Shown here piece after piece: positions 16,811 through 25,043 of a stretch of 64,000 bases of DNA. A program made the translations under genes and the position numbers. How positions within the stretch are numbered: position 1 is the first letter of the stretch; each line of letters opens with the position of its first letter. The DNA comes from Pantoea anthophila (GTDB lineage Bacteria > Pseudomonadota > Gammaproteobacteria > Enterobacterales > Enterobacteriaceae). The DNA lies in the NCBI RefSeq assembly GCF_006494375.1, contig NZ_VHIZ01000037.1, forward strand, positions 1 to 64,000, read 5' to 3'. The notes under the pieces were generated by a model, which saw only the letters and a list, made by a program, of their open reading frames with translations, was not told the origin of the DNA and did not search any database.

Positions 16811-19156
16811 ATGAGCCAGCAGGCCGAAGCCGAAAAACGACTGACCGTGACCCACTGGGGCACCTATCGGGTGACCACTGATAACGGAGTACTGACTGCC
16901 GTCGAGCCCGTTGAGTGGGACCGCAATCCGTCGAAGATTGGCTTCTCGATGCCGGGTGCGGTGCAGGGCAACAGCCGCGTACGGCGGCCGGCGGTGAGGC
17001 TCGGCTACCTGCAGGGCAAGCCTGCCAACCGTGAGGGACGTGGTAAAGAACCCTTTGTGGAAGTGAGTTGGGAGCAGGCGCTGTCGCTGGTGGCCGGTGA
17101 GTTGCGGCGGGTAAAAGATACCCACAGTAATCAGGCGATCTATGGTGGTTCCTACGGCTGGTCGAGCGCCGGGCGCTTCCATCATGCGCAAAGCCAGCTG
17201 CATCGCTTCCTCAATCTGTTTGGTGGCTATACCGCCAGTACCAATACCTACAGTATCGCCGCCGGAGAACGCGTTTTGCCGCATATTCTCGGCGATCTCG
17301 ACGATCTTCAGCGTCAGCACACCCACTGGCCGGTATTGGCTGCACACTGTGAACTGTTCGTTGCCATCGGCGGCCTGCCGCTGCGTAATGCCCAGGTTAA
17401 TGGCGGCGGAGCCAACGATCATGCCCTGGACTACTGGCTGCAAACCCTGCGTGCCAACGGCTGCCGTTTTATTAACGTTAGCCCGGTGCGCAACGATCTG
17501 GCCGCTGTCCACGATGCAGAATGGCTGGCGATCCAGCCCGGTAGTGATACCGCGCTGCTGCTGGCGGTGTGTCAGGTGCTGATTGCCGAGCTGCTTATTA
17601 ATCATGATTTTATCTCCCGCTGTACGGTTGGCTATGATCGCTTTGCTGCTTACCTGCAGGGCGAGGATGACGGCGAGGCAAAAACGCCTGAGTGGGCGGC
17701 GACCATCACCGGGCTGCCGGCGGATACCATCCGCCAGCTGGCGCGACAGATGGCGCAGAAGAAAACGATGATCAATATGGCGTGGTCGGTTCAGCGTGCA
17801 CGTCAGGGTGAGCAGGCCTACTGGGCGCTGGTGGCGGTCACCGCGCTGCTAGGACAAATTGGCACCCCCGGCGGCGGCATCGGTTTTGGCTATGCCTCGA
17901 CGAATCTGGCTGGTGCCGAACGGCGGCGCTTCTCCGGTCCGCGTATGCCAGCAGGCCGCAACGCGGTCAGTACGCGTATTCCGGTGGCGCGTATCACCGA
18001 TATGTTGCTGCATCCCGGAGAAAGCTACGAATTCGATGGCCAGACCCTAACCTATCCCGATATCCGCCTCGTTTACTGGGCGGGCGGCAACAGCTTCCAC
18101 CATCATCAGGATCTCAACCGGCTGATCGATGGTTGGCGGCGGCCGGAAACGGTAATCGTCCATGAACAGTACTGGACCGCGCAGGCCAAATTCGCTGATA
18201 TCGTGCTGCCCGCTACGACGTCACTGGAGCGAGAAGATATCGGAAGCGCCAGCAACGACGGCTTTATGATCGCCATGCGCCAGCATCTGCCGCCGCAGGG
18301 GGAAGCGCGGGATGATTATGCCATCTTCAGCGCGCTGGCCGAAAAGCTGGATTTTGCCGCGCAGTTTACCGAAGGGTACAGCGCGCGAGGCTGGCTGGAA
18401 AAGATTTATCAGGATTCCCGTCCGCGGGCCGCAGAGGACGGCATTCAGCTGCCAGACTTCGAGGATTTCTGGGGGCAGGGCAAGCTGGAATACGCTGTAC
18501 CAGACGTGCCGCAGATCCTTCTGAAGGCCTTCCGGGACGATCCCGAGGCCGCGCCGCTGTCTACGCCGTCGGGTAAAATCGAGCTCTTTTCTGCGGCGGT
18601 GGCAGCCTTTGGCTACCGCGAAGCGCCGGGCTACGCCTACTGGTACACAGATGAGCAAAATGCCCAACAGGCACTGCGCCAGCGCTGGCCGCTGCATCTG
18701 TTGTCTAGCCAGCCGCGCACGCGGCTGCACAGCCAGTACGACCACGGTTCGGTCAGCCAGCAGACCAAAATTAACGGTCGCGAGCCGCTGTGGATGCATC
18801 CGGAGGACGCTGCCGCGCGCGGCATCGGCGAGCGCGATATCGTGAAAGTGTTTAACGATCGCGGCGCGCTGCTGGCTGGGGTGCATCTCACCGAGGATAT
18901 CCGGCCCGGTGTGGTGCAGATCTCCACCGGTGCCTGGTACGATCCGCTGAATGCACAGGAAAACCGCTCACTGGATAAACACGGCAACCCGAACGTGTTA
19001 ACCACCGACATAGGCAGTTCACGGCTCGGCCAGGGCAGTACGGCACAAACCTGCTTCGTGGAAATTGTCCTCTTTAACGAACCGCTGCCGGAAGTGACGG
19101 CCTGGCTGCCGCCGACGTTTGTGGTCTGGACCAGCGAGACAATACAGGAACCGTAG
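16811..19156 (+). CDS. Molybdopterin oxidoreductase of the BisC/TorA/DMSO-reductase group
   Basis: 781 aa starting after GGAG. It has no Tat signal and no N-terminal 4Fe-4S cysteines, like cytoplasmic BisC. Seen: the active-site YGGSYGW (Tyr115, Trp117) followed by SSAGRFHHAQ, and the expected serine molybdenum ligand in TNTYS (Ser148). The C-terminal cofactor-binding domain contains SSQPRTRLHSQYDHG and GVVQISTGAWYDP. BisC reduces biotin sulfoxide and free methionine-S-sulfoxide, so in this cluster methionine sulfoxide is a reasonable substrate. It would need the bis-MGD cofactor made elsewhere. TMAO or other S/N-oxides remain possible. Confidence 0.88.
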   Translation: MSQQAEAEKRLTVTHWGTYRVTTDNGVLTAVEPVEWDRNPSKIGFSMPGAVQGNSRVRRPAVRLGYLQGKPANREGRGKEPFVEVSWEQALSLVAGELRRVKDTHSNQAIYGGSYGWSSAGRFHHAQSQLHRFLNLFGGYTASTNTYSIAAGERVLPHILGDLDDLQRQHTHWPVLAAHCELFVAIGGLPLRNAQVNGGGANDHALDYWLQTLRANGCRFINVSPVRNDLAAVHDAEWLAIQPGSDTALLLAVCQVLIAELLINHDFISRCTVGYDRFAAYLQGEDDGEAKTPEWAATITGLPADTIRQLARQMAQKKTMINMAWSVQRARQGEQAYWALVAVTALLGQIGTPGGGIGFGYASTNLAGAERRRFSGPRMPAGRNAVSTRIPVARITDMLLHPGESYEFDGQTLTYPDIRLVYWAGGNSFHHHQDLNRLIDGWRRPETVIVHEQYWTAQAKFADIVLPATTSLEREDIGSASNDGFMIAMRQHLPPQGEARDDYAIFSALAEKLDFAAQFTEGYSARGWLEKIYQDSRPRAAEDGIQLPDFEDFWGQGKLEYAVPDVPQILLKAFRDDPEAAPLSTPSGKIELFSAAVAAFGYREAPGYAYWYTDEQNAQQALRQRWPLHLLSSQPRTRLHSQYDHGSVSQQTKINGREPLWMHPEDAAARGIGERDIVKVFNDRGALLAGVHLTEDIRPGVVQISTGAWYDPLNAQENRSLDKHGNPNVLTTDIGSSRLGQGSTAQTCFVEIVLFNEPLPEVTAWLPPTFVVWTSETIQEP

Positions 19157-19198
19157 TCACGTAGCCCGTCACAGATTTTGTTGTCATCGGAGGATGCC

Positions 19199-20308
19199 AT
19201 GAGTACAGTTCAACCGCTATCACCGTCCGCGCAGTTCGCAATCAAGTCACCGGGCAACTACATCCAGCAGGCGGGACTTGTCCACCAGGTCGGTGAACGC
19301 ATCCGTCCGCTGGTCGATCATCTACGCATTCTCACGTCGCCACAGGCCTGGCAGGCGGTGAACCCGGCGCTGGAGGAGAGCCTGAACCGGGAAGGTGTGC
19401 GCTGGCAGGTGGAGTATTTAACCGGCGAATGCACCGATGCGACCATCGCCCGATTTCGCCATAACCTGCTGAAGCAGGGCGCGGAAGGCATTCTGGCCAT
19501 CGGTGGCGGGCGCGTGCTGGATACCGCGAAAGCCGTTAACGATGCGCTGGGCGATCGCCAGCTTATTGTGCTACCGACGCTGGCGGCAACCTGCGCCGCC
19601 TGGTCGCCGCTGGCGATTATCTACAATGAAGAAGGCGGCCATCTCGACAGCCTGGCATTGAACGCCATGCCTGCACTGATTCTGGTCGACAGTGAAATCA
19701 TCACCCGCGCCGACGTGCGCTATTTGCGCTCCGGCATCGTCGATGCGCTGGCGAAATGGGTGGAATTTGATCCCTGGCAGCGGCATAACCCGCACCATCT
19801 GGCGCTGGAGGTAAAAGTGTCGGCGGCCAGGCAGGCCTACGATACACTCCTGCACTGGGGCGAAAAGGCGATCGTGGCAAATGAGAAGCAGCAGGTGACG
19901 CCGGCACTGGAAAGGGTGATTGAGGCCAATATCGTGCTGGCCGGATTAGCCAACAGCGTGCGCGGTGAACTGGATACGCCGGGGCTGGCGCACGTGATCC
20001 ACGATACGTTGACTCATCAGCCGGAGCTGCAGGACTGGCTGCACGGCGAAAAAGTCGGATTCAGCCTGTTACTTCAATCTCTGGTGGAGTACGGTCAGCC
20101 GAATGCGCAGCTGCTCAACCTGCTAAAAATCTACCGCAGCCCGCTTCGGCTGCCCGCGCTAGAGGGGGACAGAGAGGCGCGCATTGCTCAGATTGCCGCC
20201 GATATCCGCTTCCCTCAGAAAAGCCTGAACGGCCTGCCGTTTGCCGTCACCGTTGGAACGCTGCATCGGGCGCTGCTGGCAACTGAGGCAAAGGACTTCG
20301 CAGAATAG
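19199..20308 (+). CDS. GldA-like iron/zinc alcohol dehydrogenase, YbdH/HcxA-type
   Basis: 369 aa from the ATG at 19199 with TCGGAGG upstream. NAD-binding region AIGGGRVLDTAKAV; metal ligands expected at Asp in SGIVDALAKW, His in GLAHVIHD and His in LHGEKVGF. It resembles E. coli YbdH (HcxA), a hydroxycarboxylate dehydrogenase acting on 2-oxo acids, whose neighbour ybdL is a methionine aminotransferase. Here it would reduce the keto acid formed by the aminotransferase at 11.9 kb. Glycerol dehydrogenase activity is the alternative. It ends the operon; decayed umuC sequence follows. Confidence 0.85.
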   Translation: MSTVQPLSPSAQFAIKSPGNYIQQAGLVHQVGERIRPLVDHLRILTSPQAWQAVNPALEESLNREGVRWQVEYLTGECTDATIARFRHNLLKQGAEGILAIGGGRVLDTAKAVNDALGDRQLIVLPTLAATCAAWSPLAIIYNEEGGHLDSLALNAMPALILVDSEIITRADVRYLRSGIVDALAKWVEFDPWQRHNPHHLALEVKVSAARQAYDTLLHWGEKAIVANEKQQVTPALERVIEANIVLAGLANSVRGELDTPGLAHVIHDTLTHQPELQDWLHGEKVGFSLLLQSLVEYGQPNAQLLNLLKIYRSPLRLPALEGDREARIAQIAADIRFPQKSLNGLPFAVTVGTLHRALLATEAKDFAE

Positions 20309-20451
20309 ACTTAAGTGAGGCATCTGCCATTTCCTGCACAGTCTTCGAAGGCGTGATGATGTACGGGTAGGCTTATCTGCTGAAATGAACCACAAGCGCA
20401 GTCGAAAAGCTACCAGATGCTCAAGCAAAAATAATGTAGGGCGGCTTGCCC

Positions 20452-20735
20452 AGTTCAGGCAGCAGCAGCCCCATGCAAACTCAGATGCTTTGATGGCGGC
20501 ACTGAAAGCATTAATCGCTCAGGGAAAGGCAAGGTCTGGTTTGCGGGGCTGTGAGCGCGCGACAGCTCATGGCGGATGAAGCGCGAAAAATTGTCTCCAC
20601 GCTATAAACGAGTCTGAAAGATATTCCGGGAATAAAAGGATTTAACCTGATGATGCAAGGCAGATCGCGAGAGTCGGTGAGGAGTAAAGAGGCTTCAGGC
20701 AAAAACATTTTAATCCGAAACCTGTCCGAACAGAG
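20452..20735 (+). pseudogene. 3' remnant of a second umuC
   Basis: Runs parallel to the 3' end and downstream flank of the intact umuC (about 30530-30800), including a 31-base identical block at 20519-20549 versus 30597-30627 and a shared GATATTCCGGGAATAAAA at the gene end. A TGA replaces a sense codon right after the identical block, so it is not translated. It is in direct orientation to the intact gene and lies just beyond the integrase gene, a position that suggests an element end or attachment region. Confidence 0.85.
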
Positions 20736-20947
20736 TCGGGAAAAATGCTAACTCTCTGATTATAAAGGGATGCATTGGTAAGCATTGCTATCAACAATGA
20801 GCGGGCAATATACGCGTATCTCGTTGAAATAGCTTAACTAATCGTTGGCTTTAGGACAAACATGTTTCGTATATAGCATATCTGTTATGGCATGGGTTGC
20901 AAGGGTAAATTTATGCGCTCAGGAAAATGTCCGTAATTACATAGACA

Positions 20948-21787
20948 TCATATCAGTACATACGTATCGCCACGTGAAGGGAGTTCCTTCTGAGTCAGTG
21001 TGCGATTCCTGAAGCGCGGCAGTCGTTGTGTAAACGCCTGACCGTAATGCGCCTCATACAATCTCCCGGACAGGCTGCAGATTTCGTGAAAGGTTGGCGG
21101 GTCTGGCAGCGTATCCAGACCACAGTGGACCCGCGTGCGCGTAAATGCCTGCGTCAGGTTTTCCGGGCGAACCGGGCCGGGCCTGCGTCCATGACGTCGT
21201 GCAGCAGAACAGATAAAACGCGGTGAAGGATTATTCCGCCGGCATAACTCATTCACGTCGTTCAGTGTCATGCCGATATCGGGCAGCGCCAGATCAACGG
21301 GGATGGCTAACTTACTGCCTTTCTTACTCTGTGTGATGAACAGTCTGCCTTCACGAACGTCGAAGAACCTCATGCGGGTGATATCCTCCCGGCGCTGAGC
21401 AGTAACCACGGCGACCAGCAGTGCCCGGTAAAACCAGGGTTCGGATTCAGGTACGGCCTCCAGCAGCATCCGGAATTGCTCAACTGAAAGCCGGCTCCTC
21501 TGAACCCTCGGCTGTTTTGCCCGTGTGGGTTCAACCGGATTTCTTTCAATCACCCCCGCCACAATCGCCTCACGGAACACATCATTCAGGACACTGCGCA
21601 GAATGACTGCCATTGTCTGTTTGTTTTCGATGACACAGACATCCACAAACAGGGCAATATCGCGGGTCGTGACTGCATTCATCGCCAGGTCATCCAAAGA
21701 TTTCCGGATTGCGTTCAGCTGGTATTTACGCAGCCGAAGGGTATTACGGGGGAGGTTAGCATCATAAGATTCAGGCCTTTTGATCAT
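20948..21787 (-). pseudogene. int: Lambda-type tyrosine recombinase (integrase), catalytically eroded
   Basis: A continuous 279-aa frame clearly related to lambda Int. The start (RPESYDANLPRN) matches the usual N-terminus, but sequence then jumps to the core region (KYQLNAIRKSLDDL), so roughly 80 residues including the arm-binding domain are missing in frame. Arg132 (TAQRRED) and Lys155/156 (SKKG) remain. The second catalytic Arg is Cys237 (FHEIC), the LLGH motif reads LPRF, and the nucleophile Tyr is replaced (TQKELPSRG, Glu268). It should be inactive. It overlaps the excisionase frame as in lambda. Still possibly DNA binding. Confidence 0.85.
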
Positions 21788-21881
21788 ATATCACTATTTC
21801 CATCAGCAGATTACGCCCGATTACCCTATGCGAAAGAGCGTTCGCATTTCTGACGCGTTTACGGGGGTTGAGATAAACCGC

Positions 21882-22028
21882 TTACGGATGAAGCCGGTAC
21901 TCTTTGACGTGTAGTTCCGGGCACGGGTAGATTCGCCCTTCGCGCGCCCAGCGGCGCAGGGTTGACAGGGAAGGCGGCTGAGAAGAGGTCTCGCTCAGCC
22001 ACTCTGTCAGGTTAAGCAGCTGAGCCAT
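21882..22028 (-). pseudogene. xis: Lambda Xis-like excisionase, interrupted by a stop
   Basis: From the ATG at 22028 it reads 48 residues with the Xis winged-helix pattern (LTEWLSET, STLRRWAREGRIYPCP, KEYRLHP), then a TAA. Reading through gives AVYLNPRKR and continues to a TGA inside the int start, exactly the overlap expected for xis-int. The stop is at the position where lambda Xis has ESAV, so one nonsense change probably truncated a full-length gene of about 85 aa. Too short for the ORF list. Confidence 0.8.
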
Positions 22029-22052
22029 GATTTACCTCCGGTTTTCAGTATA

Positions 22053-22078
22053 TAAAAAAACCCCGCCAAGGCGGGGTT
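22053..22078 (-). terminator. Rho-independent terminator (minus strand)
   Basis: Stem CCCCGCC / GGCGGGG with a 2-base centre; on the minus strand it is followed by seven T. It ends the transcript of the zinc-ribbon gene at 22079-22222 and insulates xis-int. Confidence 0.85.
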
Positions 22079-22222
22079 TCATTGTTTATCTTTGTCGCGC
22101 TTATCCTGTTCAGGCTTCCATTCAAGCCCGCACATATCGCAGGAAAACTTCCCGTCAGGACGCTTTCGTGGTCCACAGAAATTGCAGAAAGGACACGTTC
22201 TCGGTCTGTAAGCTATTTTCAA
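22079..22222 (-). CDS. Tiny zinc-ribbon protein of the xis region
   Basis: 47 aa from a TTG at 22222. It has CPFCNFC (Cys10, 13, 16) and CDMC (Cys28, 31) knuckles and a charged tail KPEQDKRDKDKQ. Small zinc-finger proteins often lie beside lambda xis. The start is uncertain: no ATG is in frame and the AAGGA is close to the TTG. It overlaps the following terminator only at its stop. The cysteine pattern is good evidence of real coding. Confidence 0.6.
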   Translation of the reverse strand: MKIAYRPRTCPFCNFCGPRKRPDGKFSCDMCGLEWKPEQDKRDKDKQ

Positions 22223-22300
22223 CTTCCTTATATCAAATCAGTTCTGATTTCCGTGGAAACGGCATCGAACAATGACTTCAGGACCCAGGTCGCGGAGACG

Positions 22301-22630
22301 TTAAAGAGTGTCTCGATGAAAAGCTTTTGCAGCTTTGCTGACTTCATAATTTCGTCGTTTTTCAATCATCCTGATGTAGAAGTCATAAAGCTCTTTGCGC
22401 ATGTGCTGCTTCATTTCATCAGGCAACGGTTCCAGCGATTTCTTCCATTCATCCAGTTCTGGCCTGCAGAGCACATAGGCCTTATCAACAATTTCTTTAG
22501 ACGGAATTTCCGACTTTATGAATGGGATGGTGTGGTCATTCAGGCATTTCACCTCTGGCGTTTCGAATGACACGTCCTCTGCTACGACTGTCATGGAAAA
22601 TAACATTCCAGATAAAAAGATCCACCTCAC
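22301..22630 (-). CDS. Small secreted protein of unknown function
   Basis: 109 aa from a GTG with AAGGAG 9 bases upstream. Signal peptide MRWIFLSGMLFSMTVVAEDV, then a charged, helical mature part with one Cys pair (Cys29, Cys55) and many Glu/Lys. I recognise no family. The start overlaps the TGA of the upstream fragment (22627-22710), implying coupled translation. It lies in the xis-side cargo of the decayed element. Its ribosome site and signal peptide make it likely real. Confidence 0.65.
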   Translation of the reverse strand: MRWIFLSGMLFSMTVVAEDVSFETPEVKCLNDHTIPFIKSEIPSKEIVDKAYVLCRPELDEWKKSLEPLPDEMKQHMRKELYDFYIRMIEKRRNYEVSKAAKAFHRDTL

Positions 22631-22710
22631 CGCTTTTTCTCCTTGTAATTAATCGTGCCAGTGCCGTCCGGATACTGCAGCCCAAAGCTCCGGTAAAACT
22701 TATCACACGA
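22627..22710 (-). pseudogene. C-terminal fragment of an unidentified gene
   Basis: A 27-codon frame (ending GLQYPDGTGTINYKEKKR) that opens after a TAG and ends in the TGA that overlaps the GTG of the secreted protein downstream. Its last codons contain that gene's ribosome site. The missing 5' part is not found nearby. Confidence 0.45.
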
Positions 22711-22766
22711 CTAAATCTAAGTTAATCCTGTCGCGTTCGTCCATGCTTAATTCCACTATCTTTCCT

Positions 22767-23147
22767 CTAATTATGCTTAACCCCATAGTCATAAAGAAGC
22801 TGCATCAGAACTATGCGTGGCATCTCTTTACCGGAGAGTCTGAAAGTATTCCTGAGTACAGAGACAATATTCGCGCTGGAAAGCAGATTGCCTTTGTAAT
22901 AAATAAACAACTTCTTACCAATGTTCTGCTTTGTAGTTTTATAGAGTGCTTTCCCACACTCATCACTCAATGAAAAATTTACATTTTCAGAATCGATCTC
23001 ATCACTTGGCAGGTAACTTATTGATTTTATACATTCCTTTGAGTATGTTTTCTTCGTGCCATTTACTTCAAATATGAAACTACCGGGCTCGGCGACAGAG
23101 AAAAAAGGAAAGAGAAGCGCAGCGAGAATTAGCGTGGTCTTAAGCAT
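22767..23147 (-). CDS. Small secreted protein, possible SecD-head-like fold
   Basis: 126 aa from the ATG at 23147 (MLKTTLILAALLFPFFSVAEPG), which gives a clean signal peptide; an in-frame ATG 18 bases upstream is possible. The mature part has two cysteines (ECIKSI, DECGKA) and a tail KKLFIYYKGNLLSSANIVSVL that recalls the substrate-binding head region of SecD-like secreted proteins, but this is only a resemblance. AT-rich compared with flanking genes. Probably cargo of the decayed element. Confidence 0.65.
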   Translation of the reverse strand: MLKTTLILAALLFPFFSVAEPGSFIFEVNGTKKTYSKECIKSISYLPSDEIDSENVNFSLSDECGKALYKTTKQNIGKKLFIYYKGNLLSSANIVSVLRNTFRLSGKEMPRIVLMQLLYDYGVKHN

Positions 23148-23356
23148 GCAATATCCATATTTCAAGTATTAAATAGTAATCATAAAACAATCAGGCTGAC
23201 TGTGCACACTGTGATGCATCCTGGCTGATATAAAGCACTACAAAGCGGCCAGATAAGACAGCTGATTCAGTCTTCCACAGCCTTATGCTGGCGGGCGTAG
23301 GCTTTTATTTAATACCGGCACCTCCGTCGTCATGAATGTGTCCTGCGTCAAATGTG

Positions 23357-23566
23357 ATGTACATGAACATGAACATATATGCCTTTCCGGCGGCGGCGGT
23401 GACCGATATCGACGGCGAGGAATACCCGCTGCCGTGAAACCCGAAGCAGATTGAAGGCATGCTCGCTATCCTGGGCAAAAGCGGCCTCAGAGTGGTCAGT
23501 GCCTGCCTGTGCGCCAGGTCGAAATACGAGGACGATAAAGCCAAGGCGACCGCCGCAAACAACTAG
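23357..23566 (+). pseudogene. Relic of a phage tail-assembly gene
   Basis: A 69-codon frame (MYMNMNIYAFPAAAV.., then TPKQ-like NPKQIEGMLAILGKSGLRVVS and KYEDDKAKATAANN) interrupted by a TGA at 23435-23437. The pattern resembles small tail-assembly/chaperone proteins that precede tape measures, and a tape-measure relic follows at 24521. The parent gene is not present in the intact tail module within the window. Confidence 0.5.
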
Positions 23567-23857
23567 CGCAGAACTCCGGATCCATTAACCAGTGCTGACT
23601 GATGAAAAGCCAGGCAAGCAGAAAAAAATTCTGCAAGAAGATGACTGGGCGGCATTAAAGGAATTGATTTTACGATATATTTTTGCCTTCATCGCATCAA
23701 CAAAGAATGGGCTTAGTACTGCCTTCATTTATGTGCCTGATAAATTCTATGACGCTGATTTTAGGAGAATCCAACGTTATGCTCATCCATGCGTCGATTA
23801 ATCAGGCAAAGATACACGGATAGGTCTGATTGCCATATCCTGACAGATGATAGGTGC

Positions 23858-24049
23858 TTATCGATAAGGCGCGTTCGGCCACTTCTTGTAAGCGAAGACG
23901 TAGAGCATGACGAAATGTATGCCCGGGCAGGAAAGCAGTAACGCCATCTTCCATCCGAAACCAGCTTTCTGAGCCATGCGGAAGCATGGGATAAAAGTGA
24001 AAAACCAGATGATCAAAGACAGGGCTGCGAGGGGGTTTGGTTGTTCCAT
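23858..24049 (-). CDS. Small membrane protein
   Basis: 63 aa, start preceded by a good AAGGAG at 9-10 bases. Two hydrophobic helices (AALSLIIWFFTFIPCF and MALLLSCPGIHFVMLYVFAY) and a short basic tail. No family recognised; small two-helix proteins like this occur in prophage cargo. Confidence 0.6.
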   Translation of the reverse strand: MEQPNPLAALSLIIWFFTFIPCFRMAQKAGFGWKMALLLSCPGIHFVMLYVFAYKKWPNAPYR

Positions 24050-24123
24050 TGAGCGTTCTCCTTAAGTTATATGCCTTTGGTATCGGCAGTCAGCCTTGAT
24101 TATTCAGTGAGAATGAGTACTGT

Positions 24124-24384
24124 TCATGGTTTCTTTAGCAAATCAATCTGCACAAGCAGACGCTTATGTGTCTCGATCGCATCCCATATCTGGTCCTGAG
24201 TGTCACCGTCCCATTCGGGGCAGGCTGCTAATTCAGAGCAAAATTGCTTTAATCTAATGTGTATTGAAGCCACTTCATCCCGATTACAACTTCTGGCGAT
24301 CTGTGAAAGCTCATCTTCTGATGTGCGTATGTACATCAATTGAGCAGACCGTTTCCTTTTAAACAGGCGGCTAAGTTTATCCAT
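24124..24384 (-). CDS. Hypothetical small helical protein
   Basis: 86 aa, strongly helical and charged, with a basic N-terminus (LSRLFKRKRSA) and an Asp/Glu-rich middle. No signal peptide, no cysteine-rich motif beyond three scattered Cys, no recognised family. Codon use and length are compatible with a real orphan gene; ribosome site is weak. Confidence 0.45.
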   Translation of the reverse strand: MDKLSRLFKRKRSAQLMYIRTSEDELSQIARSCNRDEVASIHIRLKQFCSELAACPEWDGDTQDQIWDAIETHKRLLVQIDLLKKP

Positions 24385-24520
24385 AACAGAAGCTCTTGTT
24401 TTTTTAGATTTGAGAAGTTTATCGTCACTGTCGTGTCAAACTGCAGCATTTTTTTCAACATTTCTCACCTAAACCAGACCAGTTAAGGCTGGTTTATTAT
24501 GTCCTTAGATTAAGGTTCCC

Positions 24521-24840
24521 ATGAATGTTCAGGCTTACCACGTGGCCGTGCGGGTAGCGCTGGATGATTAGATTACGCGCAACCTGCAGCAGGTCAGCCG
24601 TGATGCGACATCCGCGCTGCAGGCACTTAATCGTTCTCTGCTTAATGAGTTTATGGCGCATCCCGCGGGGCTCATGAATATGCCGGTGCCATCTGTGAGA
24701 CAGCTGACCAGACGCAGCGCATCAACCGTGCCTCCCGGCATGCGCCACTGGCGGCGGGTGCCGGAAAAGGGAGCTGCGGTGGATTTGGCAACCCTGGGGG
24801 AGGGTTGTTCTGCCTTCACCTTAAGGACTGTCTGGCAGAG
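24521..24840 (+). pseudogene. Relic of a second tape measure gene
   Basis: Starts MNVQAYHVAVRVALDD and follows 639-1050 closely at DNA level. It has a TAG where the intact gene has a Gln codon, then a deletion that removes the segment equal to about 726-795 between short repeats (GATGCG / GAGGCG), and later a frameshift. Similarity fades near 24840. A different copy, not a simple duplicate, since many silent sites differ. Confidence 0.85.
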
Positions 24841-25043
24841 GCCGGGTTACGCAGGGCCTGCCGTGAAGAGCTTGAAAAAATGTCCCGATGTGTCCTTTCG
24901 GTGTTTCATTCCCCGCTTCCTGCGTACAACTTTCAGCTGCAGCCATGCTTGCAGGTCACTGATTCGCCCGGCGCCAGATAGCTGGCCCGGGCAGTAATGC
25001 TGGATCAGTTTACGGGCTCATCGCAGCCAAACCCTGATTTGCA

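Noticed and set aside
16769..17605. 278-codon minus-strand frame
   Set aside because: Antisense shadow of the BisC-type gene, which has clear family motifs on the plus strand.
23592..23801. 69-codon plus-strand frame (GTG start)
   Set aside because: Some protein-like composition, but no ribosome site, no family and it lies in decayed phage DNA.
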